Shown: piece after piece, positions 24,156 to 35,685 of the stretch
Layout: each line of letters begins with the position of its first letter
Numbering within the stretch: position 1 is the first letter of the stretch
Assembly (NCBI GenBank): GCA_009801015.1
Contig: VHZZ01002978.1
Span: 34,946-97,295, forward strand
Direction: 5' to 3'
Source of the DNA: Silene noctiflora
Taxonomy: Eukaryota; Streptophyta; Magnoliopsida; Caryophyllales; Caryophyllaceae
DNA: 62,350 nucleotides
The notes under the pieces: generated by a model
The model's database searches: none
Seen by the model: only the letters and a program-made list of their open reading frames with translations
What the model was told of the DNA's origin: nothing
Translations under genes and position numbers: made by a program

Positions 24156-25451
24156 TACAATTGATGGTATTTAAACCCAAATTCCTACACTAATTGCAAA
24201 ATAAGCACGAAATTATAGCAATTTAAGTATCGTTAAACAAAATGTGCAACGTGAGATGCAATAGAGAGATGACATACATAGACAAACCCGGATTTAAACC
24301 GTATAAGGTGATATGAATTCGGATGAATTTAGCAATTTAAAGCTCTAATCTTGGAGCTTTAATGGCGTATTTACAGCCACGAAGTTGAAGCAGAGGACAA
24401 CTGAAGAATGATCTGAACTATGAAGGATAAAAAATGGAACTCTGTTTATAAGTTTAATCACAAATTACAATGCCTATTTCGTAAATGTCCGTTTTATGTA
24501 AAGCGCAACTCGACGAGAAATTAACGGGTTTTGGATTAATACATACACCAATATAATTGGATTCGATGAATTGGTTGTAATTTGTAACTTACCTAACCGT
24601 ATTAACACGAAATCAAGTCGCTGACAATTAGCTCCAAACTCATTTTTTTTCCATTATTTTTCTATTTACTTACAAGTCACTAAGGCCGTTGAGCTACCCA
24701 ACGACTTGGATTAAATTGTTGAGAAACTTCTGCCTTTACCCAACTTCATACGTCCTTATCCTACATGAAACCGTTTTACGTGATATTTTTAATTTGAACC
24801 TCATTTCATCAATTATATCCAAAAAAATGAAGTATGGGCTAGTATGGACTGTCTGACTTTTGAGAAAACGCATTCACATACATACACATGCAATCTTCAC
24901 TCCTATCGCAAAATGCCAATATGACTATTCCACATTGGAAGGCAATAAGCATAATGTTAAATGTTAATTTGACCTTAATAATAATAAAGTCGAAACTAGT
25001 TGTTTGTAAGATAATATTAGTAGAAATGGTAATGTCGTCGAGTGGCTCGCTACTGACCACAGTTCTGACCATAAATCGGTGATCTGAACTTGATCAGGAC
25101 CGTAGCATTATAAGTGTGGCCTGGGCTGACAGCACTCCAAAACAATGTTCCGGTAACTTTCAAAACATTTACAGTCTTCTGAGTCTAGTCGTACTTGGTC
25201 AATGATGTTCTTCGTAAAGGATTTGAAGGTTACCACGACCCGGCTACTAGAGATTCTGTCATGGGTGGTCAATAACAGCAATACCACTTGCAGTTTTTTA
25301 TATAGCCCACTTGAAGCCTTACTTTAGCTGTATAAAGTGCTAAAGGAAATGCACTTGAACATAACCATACATAGGTACACAATAAAATTAGTTAGCTATT
25401 CGATATCTAAGAATATTTCGATTATAAATTCTCGTCTCTACCAAACTAACC
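24156..25451. other. Divergent spacer between bL12m and the LRR kinase
   Basis: Holds the 5' region of bL12m on the left and the promoter and leader of the receptor kinase on the right. No ORF with family features. A CCGTTTTACGTGA-type string at about 24771 resembles the AAGACGGTTTTACA motif repeated elsewhere in the window. Confidence 0.5.
25299..25305 (+). promoter_or_regulatory. Possible TATA box of the LRR kinase
   Basis: TATATAG about 150 bp before the ATG, in an otherwise mixed sequence. The position is plausible but there is no transcript evidence. Confidence 0.3.
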
Positions 25452-28400
25452 ATGTTGCATTTACGTCTTGTCGCTATACAGCTTCTTACAGCAACTATAG
25501 TTGTGCTTAGTGCAAGTAATGATGAGTCGGGAATAAAGACGGACCTCAATGCGCTATTAGCCATAAAGAGTCAACTAGTAGATAGTCGAGCTGATGGGGT
25601 CTTGGCCTCGTGGAATAACTCAGTTCACCATTGTAACTGGGACGGGGTTATTTGTGGGAATAAGCACAAGAGGGTGATAGAGCTAGACCTATACTCAAGA
25701 GGATTGTCGGGAACCATATCGCCTTTTATTGGAAACCTGAGCTTCCTCAACACAATAGCGCTTTACAATAACAGTTTACACGGCCAAATTCCCCCGGAAA
25801 TTGGCCGTTTGGTAAGGCTGCAAAGACTAGGTCTGTTCAACAACACACTCGTTGGGGAAATTCCAGCCAACTTATCTGGCTGTATTAACCTCCAAATCCT
25901 TTCTCTGGCTTGGAACAGGCTACATGGGAATGTTCCGATAGAATTAGGAGCCTTGTCGAACCTTGAAGCTATCGCGTTTCAGCAAAACCGCTTAACTGGA
26001 CCTCTGTTCAAAGTCATTCAGAACCTTACTTCCTTACAGGTAATATCTGTAGCATACAATGAATTTACAGGAACTATTCCTGACAGTATTGCTGACATGA
26101 AAAACCTTGGTATGGTTGCATTAGCCGAGAATCATTTTTACGGCCAAATTCCTCCATCTCTATTCAATCTGTCATCTCTTTCGGATCTAGATTTGACATC
26201 CAACCAATTTGAAGGAAGTATTATGTCACCGGATATGCACGTCAATCTTCCTCAAATAATAAATTTAGACCTCAACTTGAACAACTTAACAGGGCCATTT
26301 CCAATTCCGTTTTTGAACCTCACTAACCTCGTAACTTTAGGATTAAGCTTCAACAAATTCACAGGTAGCGTGTTATTTGATTTTCGACATTTTGCCAACT
26401 TATTTTATTTAGACCTTTCCGACATGAACCTTAGAGGCGATATCAATTTCATCACTACACTTGCTAATTGTAGCAGCTTACAAACTATAGAGTTGCAAAG
26501 AAACAATTTCACTGGAACTTTACCGGAATCTGTAGCTAATTTCTCTAAAAGTTTGAGCTGGTTTAGCATAGGCCAGAACCAAATCGGTGGGGAAATTTCT
26601 GCAGGTTTTAGCAGTCTCACCAACCTCAGTTTCTTATTCATGTATGGCAATGAATTCACAGGAACTATTCCTGATGAGCTTGGAAGTCTCCGAAAACTAG
26701 AGCAACTTCATTTAGACTCTAACAAACTAACCGGTATAATTCCCAAGTCCCTCGGAAATTTATCACGGTTGAGCCAACTTTATTTAGATAACAACAGATT
26801 GCAAGGTAGCATACCACCAGAACTTGGTAGTAGCCAAAACTTGTTATACTTGGGTTTATCACAGAATGGCCTCAACGGAACCTTGCCCAACGCGCTCTTT
26901 GGAGGATCAGCTAAATTTCTTGAGCTAGATCTGTCTCAGAATCAACTGAAAGGATCCTTACCTTTGAACATCATTGAACAAATCAATCTAGTGGAATTTG
27001 ATGTGTCCGAAAATAAGTTTTCAGGTGAACTTCCAAATGGCCTCGGTAAATGCTCTGCTCTTGAGCACTTCCATATAGAAGGGAATTCCATCCATGGATC
27101 TATTCCTTCATCATACAGTGCTTTGTCGAGCCTACAGACGCTTGACCTTTCTCGTAACAATCTATCTGGTATACTTCCAACCTATTTCTCCAACTTTTCT
27201 TTATCCTACCTAAACTTATCTTACAACAATTTCGAGGGGAACGTTCCTGAAAAGGGAATTTACGCGAACATAAGTGCAGTATCAGTAGTTGGAAATAAAA
27301 GGCTTTGTGGAGGGATTCCGCAACTACACCTGCCTAGATGCATGACAGAAGATAAGGGGAAGAACAGAAGGAGAATGTCTATTGTCCTCAAATTAACAAT
27401 TCCAATAATTTGCTCAGTGGTTGGATTACTGATAATGGCAGCGTGGTTGTACTTAGCGAGGAGAAGAAAGAAAAGGGATTCTATACCTTCAGTCTTAGCA
27501 ATGGAAAAAGGACTCTTAAAAGTGTCTTATAGCATGCTACTCAAAGCAACAGATGAATTCTCGTCATCAAATCTACTTGGATCGGGTACTTTTGGGACTG
27601 TATTCAGAGGGATTATCGATACAAAGATGGTTGCTGTTAAAGTACTCAAGCTACAGCAACAAGGTGCTTCAAAGAGTTTCATGGCAGAATGTAAGGTCCT
27701 GAGAAATACTCGTCACCGCAACCTAGTGAAGATCATCACAGTCTGCTCAAGTACTGATTTCCAGAGGAATGACTTCAAAGCTCTAGTTTACGAATTCATG
27801 CCCAACGGAAGCCTTGACAAATGGCTACATGAATCCGGAAACCTAAGCCTTCTTCAAAGAATGAACATAGCAATTGATGTAGCTCACGCACTCAACTATC
27901 TCCACCATGAGAATGATATTCCGATTGTGCATTGTGATCTAAAACCAAGCAATATATTGCTTGACGATGAAATGGTCGCCCATGTTGGAGATTTTGGGCT
28001 TGCTAAATTTTTTGCTCAACCTGGTTCCCTGAATCAAAGCAGCTCAATTGGCGTCAAAGGAACTGTCGGCTATGCTGCTCCAGGTAACCATGGTTCTCTC
28101 ATTTTCATTCAGCAAGTCTAATTTTTAAAATGAGAATGTGCATCAGTATTGAACACATGATTTGACAGTGTATTCCATCATACATATAACTATATAAGCC
28201 TCAAAATCAAGCACAGAAACTGAATAATCTGCAAACATGTTTCTCTGAATTAATTTACTGACAGCATGCTTAATAGTTATGTTAATCGACTGAGCTGCAA
28301 GCGTTAGCCACAGCTATGTTTGTGAGAAATTGAATGCTTAAGTTCACGCTGCATGCAGTCAACGTGAGGCGTCTAAGCGACACTCAAAAAGTCGAATTAG

Positions 28401-28853
28401 GACCGACCAAGAACCTGACAACCGCTTATTACCTAACTCTGTTATTTAAATTCTTATCTTACAGAGTATGGCCTAGGAAGTGAAGCGTCTACAGATGGTG
28501 ATATCTACAGCTATGGAACACTGCTGCTAGAACTTATGACAGGAAAGAGACCAACTAATCAAATGTTTGAGGCAGATTTCAACCTTCATATGTATGCAAA
28601 TGAGGCATTACCTGATCAAGTATTGCAGATTGTCGACCCTACAATTGAAAACCATGATTTTACGGAAGAAGTTGACGATAGAAGGGCAATCCAAGACATG
28701 GCTGAACGGAGAGTTGAATGCATGGTCTCCATTGTTAGTGTCGGTGTTGCCTGTTCCAACCATCTGCCCCAAGACCGAATGAAGATACATGAGGCCATAA
28801 GAACGCTTCGGACAGCTAGAGATAAGCTCATTAATGTCAATCGGAGCCAGTAA
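25452..28853 (+). CDS. LRR receptor-like kinase, subfamily XII, non-RD
   Basis: A plasma-membrane receptor kinase of the class that includes EFR and Xa21. Exons 25452-28083 and 28465-28853 join in frame (GCTCCAG with AGTATGG gives APEYG) for 1006 aa. A signal peptide covers about residues 1-22. The LRRNT_2 domain has an SWNNSVHHCNWDGV block, followed by some 20 plant-type LRRs with many N-glycosylation sites (NLS, NNS, NLT) and a CGGIPQLHLPRC cap. A transmembrane helix lies at about 644-666 with an RRRKKR stop-transfer. In the kinase the Gly loop GSGTFGTV is at 710-717, Lys730 is in VAVK, and the catalytic loop HCDLKPSN has Cys828 before Asp829, so it is a non-RD kinase, typical of immune receptors. 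DFG is at 847-849 and APE spans the intron. The intron at that position is characteristic of subfamily XII. The ligand is unknown. Confidence 0.95.
28084..28464 (+). other. Single intron of the LRR kinase
   Basis: GT at 28084 and CTTACAG ending at 28464, 381 bp. It interrupts the APE motif of the activation segment. Read-through meets a stop within about 40 bases and would lose the C-terminal half of the kinase C-lobe. Confidence 0.9.
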
Positions 28854-31129
28854 CATCATTGATCGAATCCTTCAAATAGTGTCTACAATCTGAATAATAA
28901 GAACATAAACAATCAGCAGTAGTTACCAAGTGGATAAGTTTTCTATTTCATAAGCCCAAAGGGTGTTCCATCCTAAAACCAAGTGGCAAACTTAGAATAA
29001 AAGCAATCTCTCAACAATCCCTACATTTCAGATGTATAGATAACTAAATTGTCTATTTATTTGAAGTATGGTAAACCATCTCATTTGCAATAAACATGAA
29101 ATGATACACTCAAAGAGAAAACAATCTTTCGACAGGGAATTTAGCAACACAGGCATTGTAGCAAATCTCCGATCACTTTTTTACAGCGGATTATAGTCGG
29201 CCATATAATTGTAGCTTTCTGCATCATTTGTATAATCAATTAGTTTGCATTTCACCTAAACTTAATATCACTATGTGTAGCTAAGCTCTCTCTCCGGCAA
29301 CCTCTGACTTGATTATTAGCCTCTTAACTTCTAACCTAAGTTCATGCTATCCTCATTCTTCCTCTGCTCTATTTCCAACTATTTTTCTCTAATTACCTCA
29401 AAAGCCTCTTTAATCCTTCCATGGGCTTCATCAAGTTTAAAAAGGCGCTTCTGTCGTTATATAATCAAGAATGCACCAGTCCATGACAGGGCTCTCTTGC
29501 TAAAAGGCCTAGAACTCTATATTGTTGATGGCAGCAGTATGGATTAACTTTAGGAACAGTGCATAGTTTGCAAGCTACTAGGTTTACCCCCTCCCCCTGT
29601 ACCTCGGATTGCATCTAAGGTAGTGTCTACGATTTCCTAATGATAGTTTTAAGGAAAAAAAAAATGCATGTTCATTGTTTCAGCTGGCTAACATCGGTGA
29701 TATGCATTCAAGCTGATAATAGATCTGCCCTCTTTCGCTAGCTGAAAATAAATTTAGCTTTGAAGCAGATAACCCTTGCATAGTTGTACTGAAACCGTAC
29801 AGTTGATTAAATAAAAAGTCTATAACCTGGCATAATTAAGGGGAACCCCAAGATCAATGAGCAGTTTGAGAACTCCTTTAATTCGTGTTTTAGTTCAGAG
29901 AAGGGGTTCAAAGCTACAACCTATCTTATACAAGGATCAGTCAAAATTCTAACCTGAACTTTTAAGAAGTAAATGAAGAAATATTTTCTAGATTATTTCA
30001 ATTAAAATGGTAACAATGATTGCATATTTTGATTTCTCATGAAAGAACCAAGAATCTTTTTTAATGTGTTCTTAATATGTTCCCTTAAAGCACGCGTTAG
30101 AAAATCCGCTAAGCTAATTCCTGCTAAGATGACAGCCAAAGGTGCCACGTTTTTTTTCTAAATGAGGATACCAAAAGAATATTCTGTCAAATTGTCAGAT
30201 TACCAATCTGGCAAAGCATGTGGCCATCTGATCAGCAAATGATTAATGTAGTGTAAACTCAGATTTACAATCTGACTGAACATTCAAGTCACAATTTTGT
30301 CAAAGCCATGTCTGGCAAATAAATGTAGAGTCAAATTAGGAAGATCTAAATTTAATTTTGATTAGTAATTAGTATACAGCAAGCCAAACTAGTCTGTGAG
30401 CAAATCTGCATGTCAATGCTCCATGTGCAATGATGCCCATATCTTTGATTTCTTTTCTTACACTAAAACCTCCTAAATATCTACATAAATGCTCATTCTG
30501 TTTTTCGTAATCAGAGTCTTTTGTAAGACGGTTTTACATAATATTGTGTAAAACGGATCAATACAACATCACCCCAGTGGTTCCTGCAAACAACCTTACT
30601 CTTGTGTTAGCAACACAGAGAGGTGGTTTCCAAATGACCCATGATGAAAATTGTGTCGAGAACTGCAATGAAAGACCGTTACTTCACAAGAGAAAGAAGC
30701 ACAGAGTGCCGCAGACACTTTAGTTAGCCATTTTAATTTATTCCATCATGATCCAGAACCAATAAGTAATATGAGTACACAAACTCCTGTGTAAGGCGAT
30801 CTTACTCAAGAATCTATATTGTTGCAGTTGCGCAACTTAGCATATTCAGGAGATGCTGTTCAAATCAACCCTACCATTTTTGTTGATGATATATTGATAC
30901 AAATGAGAAGCAAGTAGCAGACAATTAGAAGGTATTGGCAGTAACATCCTTCTGTTAGTGCACATAAAAAGGGGCCCTTTGTGTAAAATATCAGTGTTCC
31001 ACAAGCAGTCATTTGTGGGCAGAATTTAGCTGATTGGCAGGAGGTTGTTGGAATAAGACCACTGTGGTTAAAGATGGTGAAATCGATAATGACGCCTTTG
31101 TTTCAAGCATGATTTAACATATCTGTATC
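28854..31129. other. Spacer after the LRR kinase, no gene seen
   Basis: Non-coding AT-rich sequence. The short ORFs near 29344-29547 and elsewhere have no family features. An AAGACGGTTTTACA motif occurs at about 30525 followed by GTGTAAAACGG, one of several such inverted pairs in this window. Confidence 0.5.
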
Positions 31130-31500
31130 GATCTTGATCCCAGATTCAGTCGTCGTGGCCTAACACTAGTCTTTTATTTAGACAATAAATACAGCCAATA
31201 ATTGCTTCATAAAAAGTCGCAGTAAACTTAGAAACCTTTGGCGTAATCCCAAACTTGGGAGCTAGTGGAGGCACAACAACAGTAGTCACTATTAAGTTCC
31301 AAGCATGATATAGTATATATACCAGTCTTGATCCCAAATTAGTCGTCGTCATGGCCTAATCACCATGGCAGCCATCAATACCGCCTCAAAATGTGGTTGC
31401 AAAAATATAAAATCACCATGGCAGCCATCAATACCGCCTCAAAATGTGGTTGCAAAAATATAAAAGAAGGAGCTAGTGGAGGGCACATCAAGAGAAATTA
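31130..31500. repeat. Local duplication block with a perfect 53-bp tandem pair
   Basis: The sequence TCTTGATCCCA...GTCGTCG...GGCCTAA occurs near 31132 and 31327, and GGAGCTAGTGGAGG occurs near 31258 and 31470, so a segment of about 200 bp has been duplicated. Inside the right half a 53-bp unit starting AATCACCATGGCAGCC is repeated twice without a mismatch (31358-31410 and 31411-31463). The lack of mismatches means this last step is recent or an assembly artefact. Confidence 0.75.
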
Positions 31501-32060
31501 TTTGCAACTTGCAAGCTTTCATCTTCAGAGACAAGAACAAGTTGGTAATTGACAGTCAGTTGGTTACAAACTAAATAAGCATGCCTACTGCTATTTTAGG
31601 CGAACATTAAGGTCGCACATTAACACGAGTCATTTGCAAGATTTTATCTTCCAGGGAAAGAAGTCAAGAACAAGTTAGTGACCATAAACATGCCAGTAAT
31701 GTTATTAAGATGAATCTTAAGTTTGCACATCAGCAAGAGTCATTTGCAAATTATCATCTTTAAGGCAAGACCAGTTAGCAATTAGACGGATATCAAACAA
31801 AATAAGCACGTAAATAGTGGTATTGAGAGCTTGAGGTGAACATTAATGGAACGACAATGAATCAGTACTGAAAGCTCCAATCAACGGAATAGGGCAAGTT
31901 AGAAGTCAGATATATATGAGCAAGACAAACAATGTCAAAAGGTATAAAAAAATGTTGTGAAGATCATCAGAGTGTCGAATCAGATAGGCATGTCAATAGC
32001 CATACTACTGAGATGACTTAAGAACATTACGCTTGCAACAACAAGTGTCAAATCAGTTGT
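31489..32060. repeat. Degenerate tandem repeats of 110-130 bp
   Basis: Successive units start near 31489, 31622 and 31734 with the shared order TCATTTGCAA, then ATCTT, then an AGACAAGAACAAGTTAG-like run, then AAACATGCC or AAGCATGCC, then TAAG and TTTGCACAT. Weaker units seem to continue to about 32060. The copies are strongly diverged. No coding frame is preserved across units. Confidence 0.55.
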
Positions 32061-32334
32061 TAATAGATGCATTCATTATGTTAAATTAGAAGTTATGCAT
32101 GAAGTATCCTCCATCAAGTGATAATAATCCAAGAATGATTAGTTATCAATAACCGGAGTTACCTCAGCAATTGAGAGGCTTCGAAGAAGCTGGGGAAGTA
32201 GCAACAGAACTCGTAATCACTGCAGACAATCCAAACTCCGGTAAGAACACAGAAGTATGGTGTACGCATGTAGCACAAACATGGATGTACTGAAAAGAAT
32301 GGAAAAGATCGATGCAATTAAATTATTTCTCCTT

Positions 32335-32707
32335 TATTTATTTCATCTTTTCTGATTACAAATAATCACATTCGGAATACAATTCTAAGTCTAGGGACTA
32401 AATGCCAGACCGTCATTGGTAGTGGAACAATCTCAGACCTGTCATTTTTCTCCTCAATGCAAATCAATAAATCCGACCAATCTTTTCCAACATTAGCCTG
32501 CAAAGTTTTGAGTTTGTCGAGATCCATGGCATGATCACCTTCCCATCAAAGAACCACCGTCTTTCTTAGAAATTCAGTGTAGAGCTTAAACAGATCATTG
32601 GTAGATCCATTTCGATCAGCCGATCCAAAAGATTCATCTTTCATTTCTGCGACCATCATTCTTCATTGACTGATCAAAATCAGTCGGCGCTGTGTCATTT
32701 TAGTTTG
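32335..32707 (-). other. Likely 3' UTR of the DUF1685 gene
   Basis: Follows the DUF1685 stop codon. On the gene strand an AATAAATAAA string occurs at about 32342-32333, a plausible polyadenylation signal. Length is inferred only. Confidence 0.4.
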
Positions 32708-34046
32708 CTACTGGCTACTGCACAGTTTAACAGTACATGCCACCGCCTGCGCCCAAAATTTCAGCCTTGCTTTGACATCTTCTGGATGGTCACCTGCATA
32801 GATGTAACAGGAAATGATTAAGATCTAGGCCAAAAGGATTCATACTTAAGGCGTCGCACACTATCTCTCAAGGATCAAGCAAATTTAGGAAATCAACTCT
32901 AAGAATCCGTAAGCTAAGATTAGATCGGAAAAGCTTCATTCAATTTACGAGCACAATCCGTATAAGCTGATCTCAGTAAGTTCTACTTCCACAAAGAATC
33001 AGTCACAAAAGCTATGACAAACCGACAGCAAGAAAGCAATCAAAATTCAACCTATCCCAACTAAAAATGAAGACAACCCGAAAAATCAAACACCTAAACA
33101 CTCTAGACTCATCATACCATAAAAGCATGAAAAATCGAAAAACTCTCTAATTCAAACAAAAGCTACAACTTTCCAATAAAGGAAGCAATCAAATCCCACA
33201 GAATTCTTCAATTGCCCATCAAAAATCAAGAAATACCCAGATCATAAAACTCGTCAAAAACCCGAAAAACGTAACCCTTGGTTCATTTCCAATAGATCTC
33301 CTGTAAAACGGTTTTACAATCAAATTAACGTAAACCCATCAGCTTAAACCACAATACAACCCCTTTTCTATAAATCAATCCTGGAAGCTATTCAAAGAAG
33401 GGTATTTAAGTCAAATGTAAAACCGCCTCACACAAGAATTTACGACTACATATAATACCCAAATCACCAATCTTAATAAAAAATCAAAACTTTGATCCAA
33501 AGCCACAGGCATTTGTACAAGACGACCTTACACAAGTATATTCTAAAACGGGTTCTTTGTAAAACCTTGTAAAACCGCCTTACACAAAACTAACTAGATC
33601 GCAAAATACCAAACAAAAAAGATTGGAACTTTTGACATACCAGGACTAGAGATCTTCCAAGTAGGCATAGGACTAGAAGTTTCGGAACCCGAAGACGACG
33701 CCGTATCACTATGATTATGATTATGATCATCTAGAAACTTCTGAGACATTGAATAACAAAGTTCTAAAGCAGGCAAAGTATTACAAAGTTCAGGAATTTC
33801 ATCATAACTAAAACCAAACCCTAAATCAACACAACCCTTTAATTCATCAAGATCATCATCAGTTAAACTCTTTGTTCTTGGTAAAACGTCGTCGTCTGAT
33901 GGTTCAACATACCCTTCTAAACATACTTTTTGTGGGACTTTTTTAATGGGTTTTTTGATGGGTTTTTGTTTTGGTTTCCATTGAATGATTTCTTCATCAT
34001 CTTCTTCAATGACGATTTGTCTGTTTTTTTGTTGGGTTTTTGCCAT
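32708..34046 (-). CDS. DUF1685 family protein
   Basis: A plant-specific protein of unknown biochemical role. Two exons on the minus strand, 34046-33641 and 32793-32708, join in frame (CCTG with GTGACC gives SPGDHPED) to 163 aa. The N-terminus is hydrophilic, with acidic then Lys/Pro-rich stretches. The family core runs from TKSLTDDDLDELKGCVDLGFGFSYDEIPELCNTLPALELCYS at about residues 54-95. The short second exon encodes DHPEDVKARLKFWAQAVACTVKLCSSQ, the conserved DUF1685 tail. A Ser-rich linker lies between. The family includes dehydration- and stress-linked members, but no function is proven here. The ATG at 34046 opens the family's usual basic N-terminus. Confidence 0.9.
33290..33595. repeat. 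Cluster of AAAACGG/TTTTAC motifs in the DUF1685 intron
   Basis: GTAAAACGGTTTTAC near 33303, TAAAACCGCCTCACACAAG near 33419, CAAGACGACCTTACACAAG near 33517 and TAAAACCGCCTTACACAA near 33571. They look like decayed ends of a small inverted-repeat transposon family, several times nested or duplicated in an intron of 847 bp. Confidence 0.5.
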
Positions 34047-34310
34047 GTTTTTGTTAATGTTTTGTGTAGTGTGAATGTGGTTTTAGGGAGAAGAAGAGTT
34101 GATGATTTCTGTCTGTTGGAGAAAAAATGGTTGTATGAGAAGGGTTTTTAAAGGAAAGGAATTTTGATGTTTGGTCCCTCATCTTATGTTTAATTATTGT
34201 CTTGGTAACCCTTTGGACATTATTCCTTTGCTTTTGATCCCTACTGTGGTACTGCTGTACACAAAAACATGTGAGAGACGGTTTTTCAAATCCAATGATT
34301 AAGCTAATTA

Positions 34311-34453
34311 GGCCATGTTCTTTTTGGTTGATAAAACTTAAACTAAACGAATCTGAAGTCAAAGTTAATTTGTAAAGAAATGAGTTGAACTTAAGTGAAT
34401 AGAGTTTAACTGAACTGAAATGAGCGGATATTTAAACTAGAAAGAACAAGGTC
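34311..34453. mobile_element. Tourist-like MITE
   Basis: Ends GGCCATGTTCTTTTTGGTT and, inverted at the right, GACCTTGTTCTTTCTAGTT. It is flanked on both sides by TTA, the 3-bp duplication expected for PIF/Harbinger-derived Tourist MITEs. About 143 bp, no coding capacity. Confidence 0.6.
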
Positions 34454-35613
34454 TTACTACCTGTTTAATTTTATCACATCAAATGTTGAACGAAAACAGT
34501 ATCAAGGTACAAACTACTCAAATAGTTAGCAATAGTAACCCTTTGGACGTCTAATGAGATCGTTATTCTTCTATTAGTTTTTTGCGGGTTTATTTGAACC
34601 GATAGCTCAAATCAAGTCAATCTACATGATAACTCTAGTGACCGAGCTAGTAGCTTGTAATTTTTTAAAATTATAATTAAGTCCCTAAGTAAAACAATTA
34701 GAAATGTTCTAGCAAAAGTATTGAGATGTCATTTTTCTGTATTTCTATGTGTTTTCTAAACCCATTTAATTATTGACCGTCGTTCATCGTAATTCTTTCA
34801 TTTGCTACACATTTTCTTAATATGAGTGTTTTTATAATAATTTTATATTATGAAGTTGAAAGAAATTTTAAAGTGTTAGATATTATTTAATCATAATTTA
34901 ACTTTTTAAAATTATGAATTTCAAAATTTTGCACAAACTTTGGGCGATTCACAATCTAATAATTACGTCAACACACTATCACAATCTAGCATTTACTCAA
35001 TAAGTCAAAAGTATTCAACTTCTCGTACGTTTTTTTACGAAATGTTTGCTTCAAACATTGTATTGTAATCATTATCATTATTTGAAGTAATTAGCTAATC
35101 ATAATCTAGCATTTATACTAACAAATATTGTAGCTTGATTTGCTCTATTCCCTACCTATTATAAACTCATTATTTAAGCTTCATTTAAATTTTGAAATTC
35201 ATAACTTTAAAATCATTATTTAAACTTTTAAAAATTTTTGAAATTCATAATTTTAAAATTATTATTTAAGCTTTTTTAAAGTTTGAAAATCATAATTTTC
35301 TAGTCTTAAAGGTTGAAAAAATGAATAACAAAAGTCTTTTTAATTTTTATCAAATAATTTTAGACTTCACTTGGTCATTATACAAGTAATATTGGATCGA
35401 GGGGAGCTCATATTATTTTGCTTTCACGATAGATTGAATCATTTTAGTTTCAATTCGATTAATTTAATTTTGACCATTTAGCTAGAACTGGGTCAAGTTC
35501 TAGCCAATTCAGTGGTACCACAACATTTTGAATTACATAATTTAGGCAATTGAAACCTCTCAACTTTTTGAACAATAAACATTTTTAATTGTCAACTTTG
35601 CATGATTTAAATC

Positions 35614-35685
35614 ACAAATTCTCATTTAAGACGGGAACTATCTCTCTTACGTTTAAGACAGGTCAAATACATGTTAGTTATATGT
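35614..35685. mobile_element. Partial end of the CACAAATTCTCAT MITE family
   Basis: CACAAATTCTCATTTAAGACGG followed by a second AAGACAGG string. It resembles the terminal repeat of the elements at 38968, 48561 and 61640 but no matching right end was found. Confidence 0.4.

Noticed and set aside
26405..27160. Minus-strand ORFs within the receptor kinase
   Set aside because: Antisense shadows of the LRR domain, no family.
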